NCBI GenBank assembly: GCA_013373125.1
Contig: JABXIK010000136.1
Coordinates: forward strand, 1 to 34,115
From: Gammaproteobacteria bacterium
Lineage (GTDB): Bacteria > Pseudomonadota > Gammaproteobacteria > Pseudomonadales > Oceanobacteraceae
Length of the DNA: 34,115 nt
Reading direction: 5' to 3'
How positions within the stretch are numbered: position 1 is the first letter of the stretch; every line of letters begins with the position of its first letter. The translations under genes were made by a program, and so were the position numbers. Positions 7,237-15,340 of this stretch are shown here, in pieces. The notes under the pieces are model-generated. The model did not search any database and was not told the origin of the DNA. It saw only the letters and a program-made list of their open reading frames with translations.

Positions 7237-7977
7237 ATGGCCAAATTTTCCCAGATCACACCAAAATTCAATCTGATTTTTTTCAGCCTCAGCTTATTTA
7301 TTAGTTCAGTATTTGTTAGCTGGGTCATTCTTGCACAAGTAAATTTTGGATATTCAGTGCTGTATCCCACCATGAATATCGATCAACATATCACCAAATA
7401 CGGCCCTCAAAATCGATATCGACGAGGGTTCGAGTTAACCGACAAAGCAGAACATAAGCGTCTATTCGCCACCATAGTGGATGAAATTCATAATGATGGC
7501 GCGAATTTAGCGAAAATCGTATACCGCCTACCCAATAGTGAGCCCGTGCGGACATTGTTACGCAAGCCTGAAGTCGTGCACCTTCAAGATGTGGCCCACT
7601 TAATCAATCAATTTTATGTGGTTGCCATCATCGCCATTGTGATTACGTTAATTTACGTGGGATATTTTAATTTCCGTAAAATCCCGCTTCCGTCCATTAA
7701 GCAACAAGCAATCGGCATCATCAGTTTTTGTGGTGTCTGTACACTACTTATTCTTCTAATTGGCCCGGTGAAGGTTTTTTACGCACTGCATGAATGGATT
7801 TTTCCCGATAATCATCAATGGTTTTTTTATTATCAAGAATCCCTCATGACCATCCTTATGAAAGCACCCGATTTGTTCGGTGCTATTACAGCATTCATAG
7901 CCATACTAGCCATTGCAATTTACCTAGGGGCCAATCGTTTACTGCATTTGATTGAATATAAAAAGTCGAAAAAATAA
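7237..7977 (+). CDS. DUF1461-type (TIGR01906-like) integral membrane protein
   Basis: This 246-residue protein has hydrophobic segments near 12-33, 127-147, 160-180 and 210-235, with an extracytoplasmic stretch of about 90 residues after the first. The extracytoplasmic HLQDV element before the second segment, and the aromatic stretch ALHEWIFPDNHQWFF between the last two, match my memory of the DUF1461/TIGR01906 family. No catalytic motif is visible and the family's role is not known to me. It is monocistronic, divergent from dgkA, and ends at a strong bidirectional terminator. Confidence is high for a real membrane protein gene and moderate for the family. Confidence 0.7.
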   Translation: MAKFSQITPKFNLIFFSLSLFISSVFVSWVILAQVNFGYSVLYPTMNIDQHITKYGPQNRYRRGFELTDKAEHKRLFATIVDEIHNDGANLAKIVYRLPNSEPVRTLLRKPEVVHLQDVAHLINQFYVVAIIAIVITLIYVGYFNFRKIPLPSIKQQAIGIISFCGVCTLLILLIGPVKVFYALHEWIFPDNHQWFFYYQESLMTILMKAPDLFGAITAFIAILAIAIYLGANRLLHLIEYKKSKK

Positions 7978-7980
7978 TCA

Positions 7981-8010
7981 AAAAAAAATGGGCCCATGGC
8001 CCATTTTTTT
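7981..8010. terminator. Bidirectional intrinsic terminator
   Basis: The perfect stem TGGGCC/GGCCCA around a CAT loop is flanked by eight A and seven T residues, so it can work in both directions. It serves the membrane protein gene ending at 7977 on plus and the thiolase gene ending at 8023 on minus. Confidence 0.93.
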
Positions 8011-8022
8011 ATTCGCTTTATA

Positions 8023-9309
8023 TTAGCGCTCTAACAAGGCTACGACACCTTGACCGCCCGCAGCACAAATAGAAATCAAGCCTTTGCCTGAACCCTTCTG
8101 GGATAATAATTTAGCTAAGTTACCCACGATACGACCACCTGTTGCGGCAAATGGATGGCCCGTAGCCAAAGAACTACCATTTACATTCAGTTTACTCATA
8201 TCGATTTCACCTAGGGCCTTGTCTAGCCCCAAACGTTGCTGACAGAACTCATCTGTATTCCATGCTTTCAATGTTGCTAATACCTGTGCAGCAAACGCTT
8301 CATGAATTTCGTAGAAATCAAAATCCTGCAAACTCATATTATTACGCGCCAACATCTTAGGCACTGCATATACTGGAGCTAATAATAACTCTTCTTTGTA
8401 ATCACTATCTTTGCCAATAAAATCAACCGCACTGGTTTCAAAATCCGAAATGTACGCAAGCACAGGTAAGTTCTTTTCTTTTGCCCATTCTTCACTGGCT
8501 AACAATACAGCAGAAGCACCATCTGTTAGAGCCGAGCTATTGCCTGCGGATAAGGTGCCGCCATTTTTATCAAAGGCAGGGCCTAAGCTGGCTAGCTTTT
8601 CTAACTTGGTGTCGGGACGTAAAAGGTTATCTTTATCCAAACCATTAAATGGTGAGATCAAGTCATCCATAAAACCTGATTCATAGGCTTTATGTAATTT
8701 TTGATGACTAGCCAGTGCCAATTGGTCTTGCTCTTCGCGGGGAATCGCCCAGCGTTTTGCCGTCAATTCAGTATGTCCTCCCATACTTAAACCCGTACGT
8801 GGCTCACCATTGCGCGGCAAGTTCGGTGCTAAGAAACCTGGTCTAAAACTAGCCAATATTTTCAAACGCTCGCCTGTCGTCTTAGCTTTATTTAACTTCA
8901 TCAGCATGGATTGAAATTTATCGCTAATGGCAATTGGTGCATCCGATGTGGTATCCACACCACCTGCTATACCACTTTCAATTTGCCCCAATGCAATTTT
9001 GCTCGCCACTGTGAACACAGCTTGCAAACCTGTACCACACGCCTGCTGTAAGTCGGTACAAGGTGTCGAGGCCGATAATGGCGTGTCTAAAACCGATTCA
9101 CGTACTAGGTTAAAATCTCGACTGTGCTTCATAACCGCTCCAGCCACTACTTCTCCTACCACCTGCCCTTGCAGGTTTGTTTTTTCCACTAAACCTGTAA
9201 TCGCCGCCGTTAACATGGCCTGATTCGAAACACCAAAATATGCCGTGTTAGATTTCGCAAAAGGAATTCGGTTTGCAGCCACAATAGCCACTCGACGTGG
9301 GAATGCCAT
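8023..9309 (-). CDS. Acetyl-CoA C-acyltransferase (FadI-like thiolase)
   Basis: This 428-residue thiolase splits 3-ketoacyl-CoA with CoA in beta-oxidation, or runs the reverse condensation. The nucleophile is Cys91 in QQACGTGLQA. The C-terminal active-site elements are HEAFAAQ, GHPFAATGGR (His385) and CAAGGQG (Cys415). Its length and inserts resemble FadI and trifunctional beta-subunit thiolases more than the roughly 390-residue PhaA/FadA type. AGGAGAG upstream gives a strong ribosome-binding site. A pseudouridine synthase gene ends 23 bp upstream on the same strand and may share the transcript. No fadJ-like partner is adjacent, unlike classical fadIJ operons, so it may work with hydratase/dehydrogenase encoded elsewhere. 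Confidence 0.92.
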   Translation of the reverse strand: MAFPRRVAIVAANRIPFAKSNTAYFGVSNQAMLTAAITGLVEKTNLQGQVVGEVVAGAVMKHSRDFNLVRESVLDTPLSASTPCTDLQQACGTGLQAVFTVASKIALGQIESGIAGGVDTTSDAPIAISDKFQSMLMKLNKAKTTGERLKILASFRPGFLAPNLPRNGEPRTGLSMGGHTELTAKRWAIPREEQDQLALASHQKLHKAYESGFMDDLISPFNGLDKDNLLRPDTKLEKLASLGPAFDKNGGTLSAGNSSALTDGASAVLLASEEWAKEKNLPVLAYISDFETSAVDFIGKDSDYKEELLLAPVYAVPKMLARNNMSLQDFDFYEIHEAFAAQVLATLKAWNTDEFCQQRLGLDKALGEIDMSKLNVNGSSLATGHPFAATGGRIVGNLAKLLSQKGSGKGLISICAAGGQGVVALLER

Positions 9310-9332
9310 ATGATCTCTCCTAGTAATCGTTG

Positions 9333-10004
9333 TTATAGTTTAGGCCAATTTAAAGACCAAGGTTGTAACCAATTTTGATCGGCCAATACTTCGCTAACCG
9401 TAAATACATCATCAACCTTAGGTAAAGACAGTAATGTAAACGTTTCGTCCTCATATTCAAATTGAATGGCAAAACTGTGCAAATACAAACGATCCGCTTT
9501 TTCACCGGCATAAAGGGTGTCGCCCAGAATGGGGGCTGACAATGATTTAAGTGCCACGCGTAACTGGTGAGTTTTACCCGTTTTAGGCTTTAATAAACAT
9601 AAACGCCAACCGGGTTTTAACGCAGTCGAATAGAATTGCGTGATAGCTGGGTTCTCCTGAGTTTTTTGGAGTTTATAGGCGCCTCTTCTGGCCGCAGTCA
9701 TGTCCCCTTTAATCAATCCCTGTTTTTTCTTCATCTTTGCAGAACAAACTGCCAAATAGAATTTTTCTACTTTTCGTTGCGCAAACAACTCACTTAAAAC
9801 TTGGCAACTCTGCTTATTTTTAGCCAGCAATAAAATTCCGGATGTTTGTTTATCCAATCGATGCACAGGCCATAATTTTATGCCTAACTGTTTTTCGAGC
9901 AGAACGACAAAGCCAGCTTCACCATCTTCGCTATGAAAATTTAACCCCTCAGGTTTAATAGCCGCTAACCAGTCATCATGTTGAAAGAGTATTTCTATTT
10001 CCAC
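9333..10004 (-). CDS. RluA-family pseudouridine synthase (TIGR01621-like)
   Basis: This is a 223-residue catalytic domain alone. Motif II, WPVHRLDKQTSGILLLAKN, carries the catalytic Asp51, and KTGKTHQLRVALKSL is the later RNA-binding block. There is no S4 domain. It isomerises uridine to pseudouridine in an rRNA or tRNA. The short form with a compact N-terminus resembles the RluA-like TIGR01621 group, whose target is not assigned as far as I know. It lies 23 bp upstream of the thiolase gene on the same strand, probably by convenience rather than function. A second family member, RluA itself, is at 26918-27523. Confidence 0.9.
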   Translation of the reverse strand: MEIEILFQHDDWLAAIKPEGLNFHSEDGEAGFVVLLEKQLGIKLWPVHRLDKQTSGILLLAKNKQSCQVLSELFAQRKVEKFYLAVCSAKMKKKQGLIKGDMTAARRGAYKLQKTQENPAITQFYSTALKPGWRLCLLKPKTGKTHQLRVALKSLSAPILGDTLYAGEKADRLYLHSFAIQFEYEDETFTLLSLPKVDDVFTVSEVLADQNWLQPWSLNWPKL

Positions 10005-10047
10005 AAAACCATCAACTCAAAGTGTAAAGGCGATAGTTTACTCCCAT

Positions 10048-10076
10048 AAAAAAACCGCGACTAGCGCGGTTTTTTT
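10048..10076 (-). terminator. Intrinsic terminator after the RND gene
   Basis: The stem CCGCG/CGCGG around ACTAG is flanked by seven A and seven T residues. It lies 14 bp past the stop of the minus-strand RND gene. The reverse direction would also work structurally, but no plus-strand gene reads into it. Confidence 0.88.
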
Positions 10077-10089
10077 AGCTCACCTATGT

Positions 10090-12504
10090 TTATAGTTGCT
10101 CTGCCGGATGAGCCTCACCGTGCTTTGCCTGATGCTTCGCAATAATTTGCTCTGGTTTCAGTACAAAACGAGAAAGCGCCGGTAGTAACAACAAGGCACC
10201 AAACATATTCCATAGGAACATAAAGGTTAACAAGATACCCATATCCGCTTGGAATTTAATCGGCGACCAAATCCAAGTGCCCACACCGATAGCCAGTGTC
10301 AAACCTGTAAAGCTCACCGCTTTACCTGTGGTTTTTAAGGTTTCGAAAAACGCTTGGTGTAAGTTTTTACCTTCGATTAATAGTGCTTCTAGACGGCTAT
10401 AAATATAAATACCGTAATCCACACCAATACCCACACCTAAAGCGATTACAGGTAATGTGGCCACTTTTACACCAATACCCATTTGCGCCATAAGCGCCTG
10501 ACACAAGATAGAGGTCAACGCCAATGGTGTAATGATACAAATAATCGCACGAATAGAGCGGAACGTGATGAAGCAAAGTGCAGACACCACAATGTATACA
10601 AAGATCAACATTAGAGTTTGCGCGTCGGCAATTACTTGGTTAGTGGCAGCTTCCACACCTGCATTACCAGAGGCAAGTTTGAACTGAACCGCTTCGTTAT
10701 TTTCATATCCCGCTGCGAATTCAGCCGCGGTATTAACGGCACGTTCAAGAGTTTCCGCTTTATGATCATTTAAGAAAATGATAACAGGTACCATTGAACA
10801 ATCTTGGTTCAACATACCGCTTGGTGCACGCTGAATACTGGAGTTCAAAATATTCTGGTTACGAGAAAGGGCTGACCATTTCAAGTTACCTTCATTCATA
10901 CCTTTAGATACCAATTTAGACACAGAAACTAACGAAACAGCCGACTGCACGCCTTTGACGTTTTCCATGGTCCACATCAAACGATCAATGGCATCAAGTG
11001 CTTCATAGCTTGCACATTGTTCACGTGGCGTTTCTGCCATGATCACAAGTACATCGGAACTGGTTGAGTAGTTATCTACCACAAACGCATTATCTTGGTT
11101 GTAACGACTATCTTGTCTTAGTTCTGGCGCACCTTTATCTAAGTCGCCAATTTTCAGGTCCTGACTACCAATAACCCCAGCAACTGCCAAACCAATGGCC
11201 ACGATAATAGCAGTGGACGCCACTTTCTTATGAGTAAAGTTAGCAACAAACTTCCAAAGTTTAGGCTCAGACGCTTCGACTTTTTGTGCGTGTACCACAC
11301 CTGAGCGGCTAATACCGACATATGACATCAATAGCGGCAATAAGAATAAATTGGTCACAATAATTACGGCTACACCAATAGAAGCTGCAATGGCCAACTC
11401 TTTGATAACCGTAATATCAATGAACAATAGGGTTAAGAAACCAATAGCATCGGATAACAATGCCAACATACCTGGTACATACAATCCGCGGAAAGCTAAG
11501 CGTGCAGCCATCTCACGGCTGGCGCCTTTACCCGCTTCAATGGCGATACCATTAATGATTTGTACACCATGGCTGATACCGATAGCAAACACCAAGAAAG
11601 GCACCAACATGGAATAAGGATCGATACCAAAGCCAATTAAATTCAACAAACCTAATTGCCAGATAACTGCCACGATTGAACAAATAACAGGAATCAACGT
11701 GCCTTTTATACAACGAGAATACATATAAAGCAGGATCGCAGTAATAAAGATGGCACCCAAGAAGAATAGACCTACGTTAAACGCCCCTTCCATAAGGTCG
11801 GCCATTTTCTTAGGAAAACCGATGATATGAATACTAATGCTATCGCTAGTGTATTTATCACGAATTTTCTCTTCTAACGCATTTGCAAGTTCTTTTGGGT
11901 TTAGCGCATTACCGGTTTCTGGATCAGTTTCATACAAAGGCACATCAATCATAGTTGAGGTGAAATCGTTTGCCACCAATCGACCTACCTGACCTGAACG
12001 TAAAATATTTTCACGTAATTGGTTGATGCTTTCTTCACTACCATCATAGGTAGCAGGAATTACTGGGCCACCTTGGAAACCTTCTTCCGTTACTTCCGTC
12101 CAGCGAATATTTGGCGTCCACATGGACTTCAATTTAGAACGGTCAGCGCCTTTTATATAAAACACTTCATCGTTAATTTGACGAAGGGTTTCCATGTAAT
12201 CCGCATTAAAAATGTCACCATTTTTATTGGCCACAACAATTTTAATATTGTTTAAACCACTGCTTAAATCGTTAGCATGACGCATATGGTTTTGAATGTA
12301 TTGGTGCTGTAATGGAATGTATTTCTCAGAACGAGAATCCAACCCAACTTGCGAAGCACTAAACGCTAAGAAAGCAGTCAACGCAATTAAGAATACTAGA
12401 AACAAACCACGACGGGAGAACAATAACTTCTCCAAAAATGGTTCAGCATCTGGGGTAATTATGTAGTGTTCTGGCTCTGTATTTGGCATATCTTTTTGAC
12501 TCAT
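10090..12504 (-). CDS. RND-superfamily transporter, HAE3/MMPL type
   Basis: This 804-residue inner-membrane transporter shows the internal two-fold repeat of RND proteins: one helix (about 33-54), a large periplasmic domain, five helices (about 235-400), then the same pattern again (about 428-790). Conserved stretches are FAIGISHGVQIINGI in the first half and ALGVGIGVDYGIYIYSR in the second. At about 800 residues it is the shorter HAE3/MMPL type, which usually moves hydrophobic molecules or lipids, unlike the roughly 1030-residue AcrB type with its TolC partner. It follows the YCF48-like gene by 5 bp, and DUF1329 lies upstream. This trio, often with DUF1302, recurs in lipid- and hydrocarbon-using Gammaproteobacteria. 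The substrate is unknown. Confidence 0.9.
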   Translation of the reverse strand: MSQKDMPNTEPEHYIITPDAEPFLEKLLFSRRGLFLVFLIALTAFLAFSASQVGLDSRSEKYIPLQHQYIQNHMRHANDLSSGLNNIKIVVANKNGDIFNADYMETLRQINDEVFYIKGADRSKLKSMWTPNIRWTEVTEEGFQGGPVIPATYDGSEESINQLRENILRSGQVGRLVANDFTSTMIDVPLYETDPETGNALNPKELANALEEKIRDKYTSDSISIHIIGFPKKMADLMEGAFNVGLFFLGAIFITAILLYMYSRCIKGTLIPVICSIVAVIWQLGLLNLIGFGIDPYSMLVPFLVFAIGISHGVQIINGIAIEAGKGASREMAARLAFRGLYVPGMLALLSDAIGFLTLLFIDITVIKELAIAASIGVAVIIVTNLFLLPLLMSYVGISRSGVVHAQKVEASEPKLWKFVANFTHKKVASTAIIVAIGLAVAGVIGSQDLKIGDLDKGAPELRQDSRYNQDNAFVVDNYSTSSDVLVIMAETPREQCASYEALDAIDRLMWTMENVKGVQSAVSLVSVSKLVSKGMNEGNLKWSALSRNQNILNSSIQRAPSGMLNQDCSMVPVIIFLNDHKAETLERAVNTAAEFAAGYENNEAVQFKLASGNAGVEAATNQVIADAQTLMLIFVYIVVSALCFITFRSIRAIICIITPLALTSILCQALMAQMGIGVKVATLPVIALGVGIGVDYGIYIYSRLEALLIEGKNLHQAFFETLKTTGKAVSFTGLTLAIGVGTWIWSPIKFQADMGILLTFMFLWNMFGALLLLPALSRFVLKPEQIIAKHQAKHGEAHPAEQL

Positions 12505-12509
12505 TTGAA

Positions 12510-13718
12510 TTACCCCTCGATGCTCGTAATTTCAACTGCGAGGCGTTCGCCAGTTTTATCTAGAATCTCAACTCCACTTTCACCAACCATTACGAAATCA
12601 CCTGAAGCCGTTTCTACAATAGCAGAAGCATTATCACGACCTTCACGAGTTTGGCTTTCCCACTTTTGACCCGCATCGATGCCTTTTAAGAAAGCACCGC
12701 CATTACCTACGATATATGCAATTCGACCTAGATGATCCGTTGCACCCATTAAGGTTTGATGTGTATGGGTATCTTCTAAACGCCAACTTAAACCGAAGTT
12801 ATCTGAACGCGCCAAATTACCACGTAAACCAAATGCCAGCTGCACGTTACCTGCCAAACTCATCACACCAAAAAATGAGCCATCATATGGGCTTAACATT
12901 TGCTTCCAAGTCTCACCACCGTCTTGGCTACGAAGCATCAAACCAGCTTCACCTACCATCATCAAGCGCTGATCATCAATACGTGTAATACTGTTTAAAT
13001 GGAAACGGTCAGGATTCTCAACATGTCTAGACCAAGCAGACCAAGTATTACCACCATCCATGGTTTTAAAGATCATGCCATAAGCACCGATCACAAAACC
13101 TTCACGTGTATTTTTAAACCATAAATCTAAAAGTGGTTTGGTCGATCTATCTTCAAAATCGATTTGCGCATCTTCTAATGCAAACGTTGCATTTTCTAAA
13201 CTTTCTTCTGCCAATGAAATACGTGTTTCGCTGCCAATAACCATGGCTTTGCTTAACTCGTCTTCATAGAATTCTTTCGCTTTTTTTGCTTGATTTAAAA
13301 CCATTTCGTTTGCTTGGAAGCCATCAAACTGTTTTGACCAAGTTAAACCACCGTCTTCGGTTTTTAATACAACCGCATCATGGCCAACAGCCCAACCTGT
13401 GTTTTCGTTAACGAAATAAACCGCGGTAAGAGTGGTAATCACTGGCACCTTTGCCTGACGCCAAGTACGACCTTGATCATCACTAAAAATAATATGACCG
13501 CGTTCACCCACTGCAATTAAACGCTCACCCACAGCCACAATATCAAGCAACAAAGACTCGTGTGCTTTTGTGGTTGCCATGGCAGGGGTATCTAACGGGT
13601 CTTGCCACTGCGCCATCGATGGCATGGCTGTTAATCCAAAAGCCGCTACTAAGATGTTAATAGATATAAATCGATTAGCTGATCTCAGCACGGCGCCCAC
13701 TGAAAACAGTGTTCGCAT
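12510..13718 (-). CDS. YCF48-like exported beta-propeller protein
   Basis: The 402-residue protein starts with a probable signal peptide (hydrophobic to about residue 36, cleavage near MAQ). The body repeats Asp-box-like turns, DDQGRTW, TEDGGLTW, MDGGNTW, SQDGGETW and DAGQKW, each after a hydrophobic strand. This is a seven-bladed-propeller pattern like the YCF48/HCF136 photosystem II assembly family. Here photosynthesis is irrelevant, and the protein probably acts as a periplasmic assembly or adaptor factor for its neighbours. A charged helical insertion (about 132-190) interrupts the propeller between the second and third visible repeats. It sits 5 bp before the RND gene, so they are coupled. 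The partner role is inferred from context. Confidence 0.88.
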   Translation of the reverse strand: MRTLFSVGAVLRSANRFISINILVAAFGLTAMPSMAQWQDPLDTPAMATTKAHESLLLDIVAVGERLIAVGERGHIIFSDDQGRTWRQAKVPVITTLTAVYFVNENTGWAVGHDAVVLKTEDGGLTWSKQFDGFQANEMVLNQAKKAKEFYEDELSKAMVIGSETRISLAEESLENATFALEDAQIDFEDRSTKPLLDLWFKNTREGFVIGAYGMIFKTMDGGNTWSAWSRHVENPDRFHLNSITRIDDQRLMMVGEAGLMLRSQDGGETWKQMLSPYDGSFFGVMSLAGNVQLAFGLRGNLARSDNFGLSWRLEDTHTHQTLMGATDHLGRIAYIVGNGGAFLKGIDAGQKWESQTREGRDNASAIVETASGDFVMVGESGVEILDKTGERLAVEITSIEG

Positions 13719-13762
13719 TAGTTAATCTCCAATCTGATAAGTAATTAATTGACTCAATTATA

Positions 13763-13789
13763 GACACAGCCTCAGCTTAAGGCCGTGTC
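13763..13789 (-). promoter_or_regulatory. Intercistronic RNA hairpin between DUF1329 and YCF48-like genes
   Basis: On the minus strand GACACGGCC pairs with GGCTGTGTC across a 9-base loop: nine pairs including one G-U wobble. On the plus strand the same position is an A-C mismatch, so the structure favours minus-strand RNA. No T-run follows. It fits an attenuator or mRNA-protecting stem that lets DUF1329 be made in excess over the two downstream genes. Confidence 0.55.
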
Positions 13790-13799
13790 CTTTGAATTT

Positions 13800-15167
13800 T
13801 TAACGACCGCGACGACGTAGTTCTTGCGGTGTGAAGTAACGACTGCCTGGAGAAGCCTGGCTAAAGTCGATGGTAGTACGCTCTTCATTGTCCATGCCTT
13901 GCACGTGATAACGACGAGCTTGAACATCATGGAAGACATCCATTGCTGTCCAAGTACCTGGAAGTTCATAGTAGTTTTTAAGGTAAGCCATGCTAACGCG
14001 CCACAATTCACCACGTTCATCATATTGATCAATCACAGCTGCACCCCAAGTATCTTCGTCGATATAGAAGCGGCGCTTGTGATAAATGTGACGTTGGCCT
14101 GGTTTCAAGGTGGCTTCAACAACCCACACACGGTGTTTCTCATAACGTGTGTATTCAGGGTTTAAATGACCTACTTGCAATAATTCAGCGTATTTAACAT
14201 CTGGCGAGCCTACACGGTAGTTGTTGTAAGGAATGAATACTTCTTCCTTACCCACGAGTTTCCAGTTGTAACGATCAGGTGAGCCGTTAAATAAATCGGT
14301 TTCATCAATGGTACGTAAGCCATCCGCTGCGGCTACAGGTGTGTCATAAGCAAGGTTAGGCGCTTTACGTACACGACGTTGACCGGCGTTATAGCCCCAA
14401 GCACGACGCGGCTCTAATACCTGATTCATGGTTTCATGAGCTAATACCGCACCACCAGCTAAACGCGCAGGAGCTTTGGTAAATGAGAGGTAATAAATTA
14501 ATACGTTATCCAGCTCTTCTGCGGTGATACCACGATGATAGTAGTTATAATCCACTTCTGCTTGAGTTGTGATTAAGCTGTAAGTGCCATCTTGCTGAAC
14601 TGCCACTTCGGACGCACGACGAACAGCGTACTCCCCTCTCCAACGCGTGTTATGGTTCCAAATAATCTCTAGACCACTATTTGGAATAGGAAATGGCGTG
14701 CCACCAATGGCACCAGTAATACCATTACCACCCTCTACCAACTTAGCCGTCATTGCGTTTTTGTAGGTGTTGTCATAAATCCACTGCGGTGCTGCTGCTG
14801 TACGACGAGACTGATAAATGGGCATTTTGTATGTATTTGGGTAGGTCTTTAGGAGTGCTTTTTGACCTTCGGTTAAATATTTGTCGTACTTGGCCATATT
14901 CTGTGCGGTAACGACAAATAACGGTTGATCACTTGGAAATGGATCAACGTGGTGTTGACCTGGTTGTTTGTAATTTGCAGGAGGAAACTGAATCCCGCCA
15001 CGCCATTCTGGAATCGAACCATCTGCATTGGCAGCTCGCTCACCACCTAAAGGCGTTAACGTGGTACGCAATTTATCGGCTTCCTTTTGGGAAACCTGGG
15101 CTTGAGACGTGGCGGATAAACCACAAGCCAACAAGAGCGTGGATACTAATAGACCTGATTTCTTCAT
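13800..15167 (-). CDS. DUF1329 exported protein (outer-membrane-lipoprotein-sorting-like)
   Basis: This 455-residue secreted protein belongs to DUF1329; characteristic segments are LTPLGGERAANADGSIPEW near the start and RVWVVEATLKPGQRHIYHKR later. I chose ATG 15167, which gives a clean signal peptide (MKKSGLLVSTLLLACGLSA) and has GGGGGA eight bases upstream; the longer frame to 15266 has no such site. LLACG could serve as a lipobox, but a type I cut after SQA is equally possible. DUF1329 proteins are thought to be LolA/LolB-like in fold and to bind lipophilic cargo in the periplasm. It leads the cassette with the YCF48-like and RND genes. DUF1302, a frequent partner, is missing here. Confidence 0.9.
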   Translation of the reverse strand: MKKSGLLVSTLLLACGLSATSQAQVSQKEADKLRTTLTPLGGERAANADGSIPEWRGGIQFPPANYKQPGQHHVDPFPSDQPLFVVTAQNMAKYDKYLTEGQKALLKTYPNTYKMPIYQSRRTAAAPQWIYDNTYKNAMTAKLVEGGNGITGAIGGTPFPIPNSGLEIIWNHNTRWRGEYAVRRASEVAVQQDGTYSLITTQAEVDYNYYHRGITAEELDNVLIYYLSFTKAPARLAGGAVLAHETMNQVLEPRRAWGYNAGQRRVRKAPNLAYDTPVAAADGLRTIDETDLFNGSPDRYNWKLVGKEEVFIPYNNYRVGSPDVKYAELLQVGHLNPEYTRYEKHRVWVVEATLKPGQRHIYHKRRFYIDEDTWGAAVIDQYDERGELWRVSMAYLKNYYELPGTWTAMDVFHDVQARRYHVQGMDNEERTTIDFSQASPGSRYFTPQELRRRGR

Positions 15168-15270
15168 TTTTATTATTCCCCCAGCTACGTACAGAGAGTC
15201 ATAGCTGTTGCTGGATAACCAGTACAGGAGTACCAGTTTAAGTGTTTTATTTTTGTTATTGGCCAAGCAT

Positions 15271-15315
15271 ATAAAATAAACCAGTGTCGTACAACCAAAT
15301 ACGCCACTGGTTTAT
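15271..15315 (-). terminator. Probable terminator after pepN
   Basis: The arms ATAAACCAGTG (15276-15286) and CACTGGTTTAT (15305-15315) form an 11-bp perfect stem. Inside it TACG/CGTA can extend the stem past one mismatch, leaving an 8-base loop. On the minus strand TTTATA follows, a weak U-tract. It separates pepN from the DUF1329 cassette, which should then start from its own promoter in about 15180-15270. Confidence 0.65.
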
Positions 15316-15340
15316 CAAAAATTGTTGTCTTATTTTACCT

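Noticed and set aside
15168..15266. Extended start for the DUF1329 gene
   Set aside because: The 33 extra residues would bury the signal peptide, and ATG 15167 has a strong GGGGGA site.
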